NCBI GenBank assembly: GCA_964645715.1
Contig: CAZYAO010000007.1
Location: 1-64,000, forward strand
Direction: 5' to 3'
Length of the DNA stretch: 64,000 nt
Source: JAUMBM01 sp964645715
GTDB taxonomy: Bacteria; Bacteroidota; Bacteroidia; Chitinophagales; Saprospiraceae
Both the position numbers and the translations under genes were made by a program. Within the stretch, counting starts at the first letter, position 1. Each line of letters begins with the position of its first letter. The notes under the pieces were generated by a model that did no database searches, had not been told where the DNA came from, and saw nothing but the letters and a program-made list of their open reading frames with translations. Shown in pieces: positions 33,967-43,212 of this stretch.

Positions 33967-34842
33967 CTAGCGTCCTCCTTTTTTACCGGTAGCTGCAGGC
34001 GTACCCTCGCTCATCTGCTGGCTGCTGCCGGTCGCTGCAGGAGCAGTAGTCTGCTCCGTACCCGTCACACCTGCAGCCTTAACAGCCGCCGCCGGCGTTC
34101 CAAAAGATGGATTTAAGGTATTCTCGCTGTCGCTGTAGGTCAATTTCTTGTCCTGTGCCTGCAATGCGCGAATCCAGTGAATTACCTGCCAGCGCTCCTC
34201 GTAGCTGAGCTTATCGGCATAGCCACCCATGACGTTCTTACCATGCATGATTGCATGGTAGTAACGACCGTTGCTGGCTGCGCTGAACTCCTCGTTCAGG
34301 AAGTTGGCAGGCGCCGCAGGGTACTTGGCATTGGGATTTTCTTCAGCATACAGATACCCCAGACCATTGCCCTTCTCACCGTGACAAACACCACAGAAGA
34401 TATTGTATAGCTCCTTGCCCTTTCCCAGACCAGCAGCCGTTATCGGGAAAGGATTTGCAAGTATCTCCGCTGTAGCGCGCAGACGCTCTTCCTCCGTATC
34501 CGCATAATAATAAGGTACCTGCCCGTTGACCGGTACTACCATACCATTAATCTGGCTGGCAGCCGCATCAGCAGCACCTCCCAGTGCAACACCTGCATAA
34601 CCGCGAGGAACAGTGCCCAGCACTGGCTGCGTGATGTTGCGGACAAAATCAGCCTTGGGCGCCGTACTCTCCTTATCCCAGGTATTGTACTTGTAAGCAC
34701 CATAGACATTCGCCTCGATTGCGACAGAATGACCCATATCAGGCATATACTCACTACCCGCAAAATTACCCTCTGCAGGAGAGCATGCCTGCATTGCCGC
34801 AGCGGCAACCGCTGCCAGCAACATTAGTTTGAATGTATTCAT
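33967..34842 (-). CDS. actE: Alternative complex III monohaem cytochrome c ActE
   Basis: A 291-residue lipoprotein (signal with AMQAC, acceptor Cys near residue 20) carrying one haem c site, CGVCH, in the segment YNIFCGVCHGEKGNG with the axial Met likely near KNVMGGYADKL. It is the outward electron-exit subunit of the complex. The ATG at 34842 starts MNTFKLMLLAA; an ATG four codons upstream is the alternative. The C-terminal 50 residues are low-complexity Ala/Thr/Gly-rich. 64 bp before actF, 24 bp after actD. Confidence 0.9.
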   Translation of the reverse strand: MNTFKLMLLAAVAAAAMQACSPAEGNFAGSEYMPDMGHSVAIEANVYGAYKYNTWDKESTAPKADFVRNITQPVLGTVPRGYAGVALGGAADAAASQINGMVVPVNGQVPYYYADTEEERLRATAEILANPFPITAAGLGKGKELYNIFCGVCHGEKGNGLGYLYAEENPNAKYPAAPANFLNEEFSAASNGRYYHAIMHGKNVMGGYADKLSYEERWQVIHWIRALQAQDKKLTYSDSENTLNPSFGTPAAAVKAAGVTGTEQTTAPAATGSSQQMSEGTPAATGKKGGR

Positions 34843-34865
34843 TGGACGTTGCATCTCAGAGTCAA

Positions 34866-35399
34866 TTAAATCACCTTGGTGTTTACTTCAGAAGCACCGG
34901 TGCCGTTGAAAAATGCGCGCAGCTTACTAACTTCCTCATCACTTGCGCCATTCGTCTGGAAAGCGATGCAAAACTTATCGTCGGTAATGCGATCGTCCAG
35001 GGTCGGGTTTTCAGCACCCGGCCACAAGCCGCACACAGAATAAAAAGTGACCACCATACCGATTGCCGCGAAGAGCACCGTAAGCTCAAAGGTTATCGGA
35101 ATGAAAGAAGGTACAGACCAGTAAGGCTTTCCACCAAAGATGATCGGCCAGTCACGGGTAAATACCCAGGTCATAAACAGAAAGGCTGTTAATGTACCGA
35201 TTGAACCGTATACAAAACCAGCGATGTGCAAACGACTCTCTGATAAACCCAGCAGCGGATCAAGCCCGTGCACAGGGAAGGGTGTGTAGACATCCATGAT
35301 GTCCAAATGCTCCTTTTTGGCCGTCTTCACCGCCTGCAACAGCTGCTCCTCATCGTCGTACAGGCCGTACAAAACCTCTTTATTACTTACTTCGCTCAT
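34866..35399 (-). CDS. actD: Alternative complex III subunit ActD (DUF3341)
   Basis: A 177-residue DUF3341 protein with two transmembrane helices (about 60-82 and about 98-125). The N-terminal soluble part (VLYGLYDDEEQLLQAVKTA, DVYTPFPVHGLD) and GLSESRLHIAGFVYG are ActD signatures. It has no cofactor motif and is a structural subunit. 36 bp after actC. Confidence 0.93.
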   Translation of the reverse strand: MSEVSNKEVLYGLYDDEEQLLQAVKTAKKEHLDIMDVYTPFPVHGLDPLLGLSESRLHIAGFVYGSIGTLTAFLFMTWVFTRDWPIIFGGKPYWSVPSFIPITFELTVLFAAIGMVVTFYSVCGLWPGAENPTLDDRITDDKFCIAFQTNGASDEEVSKLRAFFNGTGASEVNTKVI

Positions 35400-35435
35400 T
35401 GGTATTGCGATTAAATCTTGCTCAGAAATTTGATT

Positions 35436-36878
35436 TTAGTGATGTCCGTGATCATCGTGGTCGTGGTGAGCATGCACCTCTACCTCATTGTGGTACTTGG
35501 CGTTTTTTCCACCCTTACCTGCGTACTGATCACCTGCCATCTTCAGGATACTCTTGACCTCTGCAACAGCAATTACAGGCGCTACACGTACAAAAATCAG
35601 GTAGAGCGTGAAGAAGAGACCCAAGGTACCCACAAACAGCCCTATCTCCACCCAAGTAGGTGTGTAGTAACTCCAGCTGGAAGGCAGATAATCCCTTGCC
35701 AGTGTAGTGGCGATGATGACGAAGCGCTCAAACCACATACCAATGTTCACAAATATTGACATCACAAAAGTGACGAAAATACTGCGGCGGTACTTTTTAA
35801 CCCAAAATATCTGAGGAGACAACACGTTACAAGCCATCATGCCCACATAACTCCACCAGTAAGGTCCCAGTACGCGGTTGTAAAAAGCAAACTGCTCATA
35901 TACATAACCTGAATACCAGGCAATGAACAACTCCGTCAGGTAAGCCACCCCTACAATGGTTCCCGTCAGCAGGATTACCTTGTTCATACTTTCTATGTGC
36001 GCCACTGTGATGTAGTCCTGCAGGTTAAGCACCTTGCGGGTAATCACCATCAGCGTCTGCACCATCGCGAAACCAGAGAAGATAGCACCTGCTACGAAGT
36101 AAGGCGGGAAGATGGTCGTATGCCAGCCCGGAATGACCGAGGTCGCAAAGTCAAAAGATACGATGGTGTGAACCGACAATACCAGCGGTGTTGACAAACC
36201 AGCCAATACCAGTGAGAGGCTCTCCCAACGCTGCCAGTGCTTAGCAGCACCCGTCCATCCGAAAGACAGTGAGTTGTATATTTTTCTGCGCAAGCCTTTG
36301 GAACGGTCACGAACCGTAGCAAAGTCAGGCACCAGACCCGTATACCAGAAAAGCAGGGAAACCGTCAGATAAGTAGAGATAGCGAATACGTCCCAAAGCA
36401 GCGGAGAGTTGAAGTTAACCCACAGCGGACCCCTCGTATTGGGGTAAGGGAAGATGAAAATCGCCAGCCACAGACGCCCCATGTGAATCAGCGGGAACTG
36501 CCCCGCACACATGACCGCAAAAATAGTCATAGCCTCCGCCGCACGGTTAACCCCTGTACGCCATTTTTGGCGGAACAACAGAAGGATAGCAGAAATCAGC
36601 GTACCTGCGTGACCGATACCTACCCACCAGACAAAGTTGGTAATGTCCCAGCCCCAGCCAATAGTGCGGTTGAGGTTCCAGGATCCAATACCCACCCATA
36701 TCGTCCAGGCAAGACTGAAAGCATAAAGCCCCAGCCCCGTCACCGCGATAAGAAAGGCAATGACCCAAGCCTTGCTGGGTGTCCGCTCTGTAGGCGAACA
36801 GATGTCTTCGGTAATCTGGTGGTAGGTCTTACCACCCGTAATTAATGGTTCCCGAATTGGAGAAACAAATGCGCTCAT
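35436..36878 (-). CDS. actC: Alternative complex III membrane subunit ActC (NrfD/PsrC family)
   Basis: The 480-residue integral membrane protein of the PsrC/NrfD family provides the quinol oxidation site. Around ten helices; the GWGWDITNFVWWVGIGHAG and MAGQFPLIHMGRLW-type segments (seen as CAGQFPLIHMGRLW) are ActC landmarks, as are the Ser/Thr-Pro helix breaks. The C-terminal tail is His-rich (HDHDDHGHH, with HNEVEVHAHHD before it), possibly metal binding. Sits between actB and actD. Confidence 0.94.
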   Translation of the reverse strand: MSAFVSPIREPLITGGKTYHQITEDICSPTERTPSKAWVIAFLIAVTGLGLYAFSLAWTIWVGIGSWNLNRTIGWGWDITNFVWWVGIGHAGTLISAILLLFRQKWRTGVNRAAEAMTIFAVMCAGQFPLIHMGRLWLAIFIFPYPNTRGPLWVNFNSPLLWDVFAISTYLTVSLLFWYTGLVPDFATVRDRSKGLRRKIYNSLSFGWTGAAKHWQRWESLSLVLAGLSTPLVLSVHTIVSFDFATSVIPGWHTTIFPPYFVAGAIFSGFAMVQTLMVITRKVLNLQDYITVAHIESMNKVILLTGTIVGVAYLTELFIAWYSGYVYEQFAFYNRVLGPYWWSYVGMMACNVLSPQIFWVKKYRRSIFVTFVMSIFVNIGMWFERFVIIATTLARDYLPSSWSYYTPTWVEIGLFVGTLGLFFTLYLIFVRVAPVIAVAEVKSILKMAGDQYAGKGGKNAKYHNEVEVHAHHDHDDHGHH

Positions 36879-36954
36879 ATTTAGCTATTTGCCGTTGCGG
36901 ATGACCAACTGTGATGACGAACTTCCGCAAGGTTATCGAAAACAATTTATTCGC

Positions 36955-39900
36955 TTATGCCTTGTCCAGTTCCTCACTGGTATTGCTCACGCGTGCTGCA
37001 TAGAAAACACTCGAACGCGTGTTGACTTCCTCAAGCACCAAGTAGTTCAGCGGATTCTCCAAACGAGCCGCCACTTCACCCTCCTTGTTGTTGCGATCAC
37101 CAAACACAATAGCGCCCGTCGGGCAGGCCGTCTGACAAGCTGTGCGAACATCTGCATCCCGCAGACTGCGCATCTCTGACTTGGCAGTAAGCTTACCCTG
37201 CTGTATACGCTGCACACAGAAACTGCACTTTTCGATGACCCCCCGCGAACGAACCGTCACGTCGGGGTTCAGTACCATACGCGTAAGGTTGTCTGCTCCA
37301 AATGGCAGCTCTTCATTGGCTACCTGTGGCTCGTTCATGCCAAACAGATCCGCCGTCGTATAGTCAAGCCAGTTGAAACGACGCACCTTATACGGGCAGT
37401 TGTTGGCACAGTAACGCGTACCAATGCAACGGTTATACGTCATCTGGTTGAGACCCTCTGAGCTGTGGTTGGTTGCAGCCACCGGACATACGTTTTCGCA
37501 AGGAGCATTGTCGCAGTGCTGGCACATCATCGGCTGGTATACAGCCTTTGGATTTTCATAGTCACCGTAGTAGTAGCGGTCAATGCGCAGCCATGTCATC
37601 TCATGGTGACGAGCCACCTCCTTCTTGCCTACCACAGGTACGTTGTTCTCTGCAAGACAAGCCACTTGACAAGCGCCACAGCCAATGCAGGCGCTCAGGT
37701 CTACATGCATGGCCCAGTGATGTCCCTGGCCATAGATTGTCTTGGAATATTCCTCATACGGATAGAGCGTCTGCTGATTGAGGTGCTCCGCTTCCGCACG
37801 CTTGTGTGTAATGTGATCTGTAAGCTCCTTCAACTCATTAAGCTTACCGTGGTAGATGATCGAGCGATTGGTCAGACCACCCTGAAAGCCTGAACCCAGG
37901 CGCATGACGGTTTTCTCATCCACATTGAGTGGCTTACCCGTCTCTTCATCTAACACCACTGCACCTTTTTCATCGCGGGCAGTAACCCCCATAGTATGGT
38001 GATACTGTACGCAGGCAAACTCATCATCTATACCGATACGATCGCTGACAGAGGCATCTGTAGCGTAGTATTGCGTGTTGCCATCGCTGTCCGTTTTCAG
38101 CCATGGGTAGACGTTGACACCGATTTTATCACCGAGTGCTGCCCCCATTTTGCCCGTTGTCTCACGGCCATACCCCAGTGCAAGCGAAAGGGTTCCTTTG
38201 GGAAGACCAAACTGACGTACACAGGTCGCCGGCTGCTTCTTACCGCCCAGTGTCAGTTCGACGATGTCCGCCTCACCATACATCTCGCGATCATTGAGCC
38301 CCCGCAGCGAAGTCCACTCATTACCGCCATCCCAATTCACCGGAATACCCAGGTAGTTGCCCCAGGCTGTACGGGTGATAGGATCCGGCATCTCCATCAA
38401 CCAAGGGTTAGCAGCATAATCACCACCGCCCATATTGACAGTCTCGAAGAAAGATACTTCTAATTCAGCCGAAGAAGGCTTGCGTACTTTCGCCGCTGCT
38501 GCGTTGACATCCGCAGCAAAAGAAACAGTTACTGCCGCCTGCGGGATTTCCACTACACCATCGTGCAACGCACTGTCCCAGAATACCTGGAAAGTGCGGA
38601 AAGATGACTGTTTAGTGAAAATAGCTGCCTCCCAGTGCGCTTTGATATAATCGAAATAAGGCTGCTCTGCTTCTTTATTGTAAGCAGCTGCCTCAGCCCA
38701 GATCAGCAGACTCTCCTCTGCCTGACGTGTGCCCTGGCGGCCAATAGCCGCGAAAATAGGCGCAATAGTAGGCTGTACGAGGCTGTAATGACCCTGCTTA
38801 GGTGCAGCATCGCCCCAGCTTTCGAGATAGTGGTGCGTAGGCGCTACATAATCACAAAGCAAACTCGTCTCGTTGGGCTGCGCTGCGAAGCTGACCTTCA
38901 GCTTGACGTTCTTCATAGCAGCAGCAAAATCAGCCGCCTCCGGAATCTCGTAAGCAGGATTAGCACCATCCCACACCAGCACTGCATCAACAGCACCAGC
39001 CTTCATATCCTTTACCAACTGGCGAACCGCCTTGTCGTCACCCTGCCGCTGGTTAGAAGCATTGGCAAAGTCGATGGTCGCCCCATAGTTGCCCAGCAGG
39101 TTGTTGATGGCATTAACCAATATCTGCTCACCCTGATTGTTGGAGCCAGAAACCACCAAACTCTTAGCCCGTGCAGCGATCAGCTCGGCAGCCACCAGCT
39201 GCATTTTCTTCTGCTTGTCTGCCGGCAGCTGGGGACCAGCAACGGTAGCAGCACCGCTGGCCTTGGCTACTTCGTTATAGAGCGCTACAATAGCAGCACC
39301 AATTTCCGAAGGCCTTACAGCGACACGGTGGTCCGCATTGGAGCCCGTCAGGCTGTAATTGCTCTCCACCTGAATGTGACGGGACATCGAGGACGAGTCG
39401 GCCGTAATCTTACGACCTTTGGCATACTGAGCAGCATACTCAATCGGAGAAATCCAGGTACCCAGAAAGTCGCAGTCAATTCCTACGATTACGGATGCCT
39501 TATCGAACTGATAAGCAGGTACCGCCCGCTGTCCAAAACTCATTTCGTTGGCCTGCAGCAGCGCCGAGCTGGAAACAGCATCGTACATCACCACTGCCGT
39601 GTTGGGATATTTTGCCGTGAAATCCTCCATCGCTTTGCGCGTAGTAGGACTCATCAGCGTGGGCGCTACAATGCGTACTTTCGCATCTGCCCGGAGCATA
39701 CCCTTAATCTCCATATCGATGGCATCCCATGAGAGGCCACCTTTGACCACCTCCGGTTTACCGTCCTTCATGCGGACAGGACCGTCGAAGCGGCTGGTAT
39801 CATACAGACTCAGGACACTTGCCTGCACACGTGCGCTGGTGCCACCCTGCGTAACTTTCGAATAACTGTTGCCCTCCACCTTGATGGGGCGGCCCTCGCG

Positions 39901-40239
39901 CGTTTTGACGATGATGGCGCAATAGTCACCACCGCGAACATAAGAACTGGCGAAATAAGTCGCTACACCCGGCACAATGCTGTCAGGCTTTACAACATAA
40001 GGAATAGCCTTGCGCACAGGAATCTCACAACCAGCTGCCAGCGTAGCTGCACCAATACCGAAACCGAGGTAGCGAAGGAAGTCGCGGCGGGTAGTCTCCA
40101 ACCTGCCGGACTCAGCCGTACCCAGCTGGTCGATGATATTCAGCTCTTTGAACTCAGCCTGGCCAGCCTCCAGAAAAGCAGGATCGTTGTTTAGTTGATC
40201 AGCACCGATCCATACGTGATTATGTTCTTTATTTTTCAT
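36955..40239 (-). CDS. actB: Alternative complex III Fe-S subunit ActB (molybdopterin-oxidoreductase-like)
   Basis: A 1094-residue protein fusing a molybdopterin-oxidoreductase-like domain to a ferredoxin-like domain. A Tat-type motif (TTRRDFLRYLGFG, Arg51-Arg52) lies about 50 residues in rather than at the start, as known for the TAT-variant ActB. The C-terminal region has four Cys clusters, CIGCGACQVAC, CQHCDNAPCENVCP, CIGTRYCANNCP and CSFCVQRI...CQTACP, fitting three 4Fe-4S and one 3Fe-4S. ActB members with solved structures lack the molybdenum cofactor; that is family knowledge. 66 bp after actA. Confidence 0.95.
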   Translation of the reverse strand: MKNKEHNHVWIGADQLNNDPAFLEAGQAEFKELNIIDQLGTAESGRLETTRRDFLRYLGFGIGAATLAAGCEIPVRKAIPYVVKPDSIVPGVATYFASSYVRGGDYCAIIVKTREGRPIKVEGNSYSKVTQGGTSARVQASVLSLYDTSRFDGPVRMKDGKPEVVKGGLSWDAIDMEIKGMLRADAKVRIVAPTLMSPTTRKAMEDFTAKYPNTAVVMYDAVSSSALLQANEMSFGQRAVPAYQFDKASVIVGIDCDFLGTWISPIEYAAQYAKGRKITADSSSMSRHIQVESNYSLTGSNADHRVAVRPSEIGAAIVALYNEVAKASGAATVAGPQLPADKQKKMQLVAAELIAARAKSLVVSGSNNQGEQILVNAINNLLGNYGATIDFANASNQRQGDDKAVRQLVKDMKAGAVDAVLVWDGANPAYEIPEAADFAAAMKNVKLKVSFAAQPNETSLLCDYVAPTHHYLESWGDAAPKQGHYSLVQPTIAPIFAAIGRQGTRQAEESLLIWAEAAAYNKEAEQPYFDYIKAHWEAAIFTKQSSFRTFQVFWDSALHDGVVEIPQAAVTVSFAADVNAAAAKVRKPSSAELEVSFFETVNMGGGDYAANPWLMEMPDPITRTAWGNYLGIPVNWDGGNEWTSLRGLNDREMYGEADIVELTLGGKKQPATCVRQFGLPKGTLSLALGYGRETTGKMGAALGDKIGVNVYPWLKTDSDGNTQYYATDASVSDRIGIDDEFACVQYHHTMGVTARDEKGAVVLDEETGKPLNVDEKTVMRLGSGFQGGLTNRSIIYHGKLNELKELTDHITHKRAEAEHLNQQTLYPYEEYSKTIYGQGHHWAMHVDLSACIGCGACQVACLAENNVPVVGKKEVARHHEMTWLRIDRYYYGDYENPKAVYQPMMCQHCDNAPCENVCPVAATNHSSEGLNQMTYNRCIGTRYCANNCPYKVRRFNWLDYTTADLFGMNEPQVANEELPFGADNLTRMVLNPDVTVRSRGVIEKCSFCVQRIQQGKLTAKSEMRSLRDADVRTACQTACPTGAIVFGDRNNKEGEVAARLENPLNYLVLEEVNTRSSVFYAARVSNTSEELDKA

Positions 40240-40305
40240 TTCGCTTGTTTATACTGCGTGCTTCCGTAGAATTAATGGATGGTTGTCAAAAAATCAGCAG
40301 GAGAA

Positions 40306-41715
40306 TTAGTAGTGACACTTCTGGCACTCAAGACCACCGATGTCCTCAACGGTCACCTTCGTTCTCTCCCCCGTCTGAATCTGCTTGTGATACAGGTGAT
40401 ATGACTTGTAGTAGTCATTATCAGCAAATTTCACCTCCGTCTGGCGGTGGCAGTTTACACACCAACCCATGGACAGCGGACTGTACTGGTATACTACCTC
40501 CATTTCCTCTACAGGACCATGGCAGGTTTGGCAAGCTACTTTACCTACCGTCACGTGCTGCGCGTGGTTGAAATACGCGTGATCAGGCAGGTTATGAATG
40601 CGAACCCATTCAATCGGGCCGTAAATCTTATTGTCACCCGTCGCAGGATCCGTGAGTGCATCTACGATACCCTGCCACTCAGCCTCAATTTTCTCTTCAT
40701 CCAAAGAAGCACCCGAAGATACCTGCGTATCGGCAATCCACTTCTTGTAGATGCGCTCCAGGTCTTCATTGCTCATGGTATCTGCATCAAAATACTTGTC
40801 CGTATTAGGGTCATAGCCCGCAGAAGCGAAGATTTTTGTCAACTCAGCCGTTCCGTACTGTGAACCCACCTTGATCGCCTTGTGGCAGTTCATACAGGTA
40901 TTGGAAGCCGGAATCACCGACTGCTTGGAGCGACGAGCACCATCATGGCAATACTGGCAGTCAATTTTCTGCAGCCCCGCATGCGTGGCGTGGGAGAATT
41001 TGATCGGCTGCTCCGGCTCATAGCCTTGCTGACGTCCCAGCGAGATGGCGTTGTTGACCGTCGTATAGCCACCCAACACCAATAAGGCAAACACGAGGAA
41101 GCCCACAACCCCGCGGCTAGTGACCACCTCTTTGAGTGTACGGCGACGCGCATCCATGTTGCCAGCCTTCAACTCGTTGATGTAGTTGAGGTTGGACATG
41201 ATGCGGGCAAGTACCAGCGCCAAAGCTGCCAGCGTCAGTGCCAGAATAGCAAACAAGGCCGTATTGTCCTTGGGCTCTTCTCCCACCGTAGCTACAGCTC
41301 CGCCGGCAGCTGCCGGCTTTGCACCATAAGTACCTGTGTACACCCCGTCGATGTAGCCCAGGATATTTTCGATATCCTGATCTTTCAGGTTGAGGAAGTT
41401 GGTCATCACAACCGGACCCCACTCAGCCCAAAGCTCCTTCGCCTTGGGGTGACCTGTGGAAATCATCGCTTGTGAATTGCGAATCCATGAATAAAGATCC
41501 TCGCGAGGGTAAGCTGACCAGCGCTCTTCCACCCCCCCGAGAGCGGGGCCGGTGAGCTTGCTTTTCATATCTTTCGCGTGGCAGGAAGCACAATTGGCTT
41601 GGAATAAGCTTTTGCCGGCATCAAGATCAACAGCGTCCTGCGCATTTACTGCCATACTGGCAAATACGAGGCAGACTGCCAACAAAAGACGGTGCATCAA
41701 AGACTTGTATGTCAT
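40306..41715 (-). CDS. actA: Alternative complex III multihaem cytochrome ActA with fused N-terminal cytochrome c domain
   Basis: The 469-residue exported protein has six CxxCH sites: CASCH, CQYCH, CMNCH, CQTCH, CVNCH and CQKCH. The first lies in a separate N-terminal cytochrome c domain (about 25-120, after the signal peptide ending NAQ), then two hydrophobic helices (about 132-152 and 176-195), then the five-haem ActA domain. The standard ActA has five haems, so the extra domain is a fusion of a monohaem cytochrome, probably extending the electron wire towards coxII. First gene of the cluster. Confidence 0.9.
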   Translation of the reverse strand: MTYKSLMHRLLLAVCLVFASMAVNAQDAVDLDAGKSLFQANCASCHAKDMKSKLTGPALGGVEERWSAYPREDLYSWIRNSQAMISTGHPKAKELWAEWGPVVMTNFLNLKDQDIENILGYIDGVYTGTYGAKPAAAGGAVATVGEEPKDNTALFAILALTLAALALVLARIMSNLNYINELKAGNMDARRRTLKEVVTSRGVVGFLVFALLVLGGYTTVNNAISLGRQQGYEPEQPIKFSHATHAGLQKIDCQYCHDGARRSKQSVIPASNTCMNCHKAIKVGSQYGTAELTKIFASAGYDPNTDKYFDADTMSNEDLERIYKKWIADTQVSSGASLDEEKIEAEWQGIVDALTDPATGDNKIYGPIEWVRIHNLPDHAYFNHAQHVTVGKVACQTCHGPVEEMEVVYQYSPLSMGWCVNCHRQTEVKFADNDYYKSYHLYHKQIQTGERTKVTVEDIGGLECQKCHY

Positions 41716-41778
41716 CGTAAGTGACGTTTAAAACTTTTTTTGCGATCGTTGTGGTTCATTGTTCACATGAACTCGGCG

Positions 41779-41809
41779 CAAAGATAATTTCGTGACAATT
41801 TTCTAACAA
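41779..41809 (-). promoter_or_regulatory. act operon promoter
   Basis: On the minus strand, TTG (plus-strand CAA at 41807-41809), a 20-bp gap, then TATCTTTG (plus-strand CAAAGATA at 41779-41786). This fits the Bacteroidota -33/-7 pattern and lies about 64 bp upstream of the actA ATG, so it probably drives the whole ACIII block. Confidence 0.7.
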
Positions 41810-41831
41810 AACAAATGCTGTTTTGACGGTT

Positions 41832-41850
41832 ATTTAGACGAAATCTAAAT
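41832..41850. terminator. Small hairpin after thyA
   Basis: Inverted copies of TATTTAGA and TCTAAATA around CGAAA, just downstream of the thyA stop at 41857. It shares ATTTAGA/TCTAAAT with the palindrome after actF at 32639-32663. Weak AT-rich stem, so termination strength is uncertain. Confidence 0.5.
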
Positions 41851-41856
41851 AAAAAA

Positions 41857-42762
41857 TCATACAGCAATGGGTGCCCGGATTGACGGATAAGGGTCATAGC
41901 CCTGCAACTGTATATCTTCGTAGGTAAAGGCAAATATATCTTTTACCGCCGGATTCAATACCAGCTGCGGCAGCGCTCTGGGTTCCCTGCTCAACTGAAG
42001 CCTCGCTTGTTCCTGGTGATTGAGGTAGAGGTGTACATCACCAAAAGTATGCACAAATTCGCCTGCCTCCAAATCACAGACCTGCGCTATCATGGCTGTC
42101 AGCAGTGCATAAGAGGCAATGTTGAAGGGTACGCCCAGGAATACATCTGCCGAGCGCTGGTACAACTGACAGGACAGGCGACCCTCGGAAACATAAAACT
42201 GGAAGAGCGCATGACAAGGGGGCAGCCCCGACAGGATCATCATGGGTATATCTGCCGGATTCCAGGCGGTGACAATCAGCCGCCGGGAGTATGGCTGCGT
42301 TTTGATATCGCTGATCAGCTGACTTATCTGGTCGATTCCGGCAAAGTTGCGCCACTGTCGCCCGTAGACCGGCCCCAGTTCGCCCCATGCCGCTGCAAAG
42401 TCTGCATCCTCGCGCACGCTGTCGACAAACGTCTGCATCTTGGCTTGCCAGGCTTCGCTGTACTTAGGGTAAGCACCCTCCAGTCCCTGCGCCTGCAGCC
42501 AATGCTGGTAGGGCCATTCATTCCAGATGTTGACGCCTTGCTGTACCAGATAGCGGATGTTGGTGTCGCCCTTCAAAAACCAGAGCAGTTCGTGTGCAAT
42601 GGCTTTAAAAGACACCCGCTTGGTGGTCATCAACGGGAAGCCCTCCGACAAATCGAAACGCATCTGGTAGCCAAAGAGCCCCAGCGTCCCTACGCCCGTC
42701 CGGTCGGCTCGCTGCTTTCCCCGCGTGAGCAGTTGGTGTAGTAATTCGTGGTATGCTTGCAT
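41857..42762 (-). CDS. thyA: Thymidylate synthase
   Basis: The 301-residue enzyme methylates dUMP to dTMP with methylenetetrahydrofolate. Seen: KQRADRTGVGTLGLFG near the N-terminus (phosphate-binding Arg), the catalytic Cys in LPPCHALFQFYV, QLYQRSADVFLGVPFNIASYALLT, and FVHTFGDVHLYLNH. The length is about 35 residues longer than E. coli ThyA, mainly in the segment after residue 90. The start MQAYHELLHQLL (42762) is chosen; upstream in-frame sequence looks non-coding. A small membrane protein gene precedes it by 16 bp. Confidence 0.95.
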   Translation of the reverse strand: MQAYHELLHQLLTRGKQRADRTGVGTLGLFGYQMRFDLSEGFPLMTTKRVSFKAIAHELLWFLKGDTNIRYLVQQGVNIWNEWPYQHWLQAQGLEGAYPKYSEAWQAKMQTFVDSVREDADFAAAWGELGPVYGRQWRNFAGIDQISQLISDIKTQPYSRRLIVTAWNPADIPMMILSGLPPCHALFQFYVSEGRLSCQLYQRSADVFLGVPFNIASYALLTAMIAQVCDLEAGEFVHTFGDVHLYLNHQEQARLQLSREPRALPQLVLNPAVKDIFAFTYEDIQLQGYDPYPSIRAPIAV

Positions 42763-42778
42763 AGCCGTAAAGATGCGT

Positions 42779-42994
42779 TTATTGGCCCGATGGCAGGCTG
42801 TCTGTTGTCTGAAGCAGTGTATCGGCTGCAGCCGGATCTTCAAGTCCCAGCGGCACCCCCATGCTCAGATGCCGGTAGGTGGCCAGCAGCGTCAGCGCGA
42901 TAATCAGCAGGGCGCTCATACGCACAAATTTCCAACTAAACATCATACCTGTTTGTTCCTTATCAGGAAAAAGCGGGTTGGGAGTATTTTCCAT
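42779..42994 (-). CDS. Small single-helix membrane protein
   Basis: A 71-residue product with a polar N-terminus, one transmembrane helix (about 23-41, KFVRMSALLIIALTLLATY) and a short acidic tail. No family recognised. It starts at 42994, with TACCTTTG on the minus strand (plus CAAAGGTA at 43019-43026) about 25 bp upstream, and ends 16 bp before thyA, so both are probably in one transcript. The promoter and helix support it being real. Confidence 0.6.
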   Translation of the reverse strand: MENTPNPLFPDKEQTGMMFSWKFVRMSALLIIALTLLATYRHLSMGVPLGLEDPAAADTLLQTTDSLPSGQ

Positions 42995-43018
42995 AGGCCT
43001 GTTATGTGTTGGTCATTG

Positions 43019-43026
43019 CAAAGGTA
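43019..43026 (-). promoter_or_regulatory. Promoter element of the small membrane protein-thyA unit
   Basis: Plus-strand CAAAGGTA is TACCTTTG on the minus strand, a -7 box about 25 bp upstream of the small gene's ATG. A TTG on the minus strand about 25 bp further up (plus CAA at 43052) is longer than the usual spacing. Confidence 0.5.
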
Positions 43027-43212
43027 ACGCTGCAGCTCGGCTAACGTTCGTCAAAAGTATGTTTTTGTAAGTATTTCGCCGCTACAAGCAGCGAAATAAC
43101 TATGCGGAAACTTCAACAAATCCTGCGGACTCTCCGCTCCGATACGCACATAATCTCCCCAAAACGCCTTATCTTTAGGCGCAAATTAATCATCTGAACA
43201 CAGTGTTCGTGT

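Noticed and set aside
42995..43212. tRNA or small RNA between the small membrane protein gene and htrA
   Set aside because: No cloverleaf or T-loop consensus was seen here or in other intergenic stretches; only promoter-like boxes are visible.
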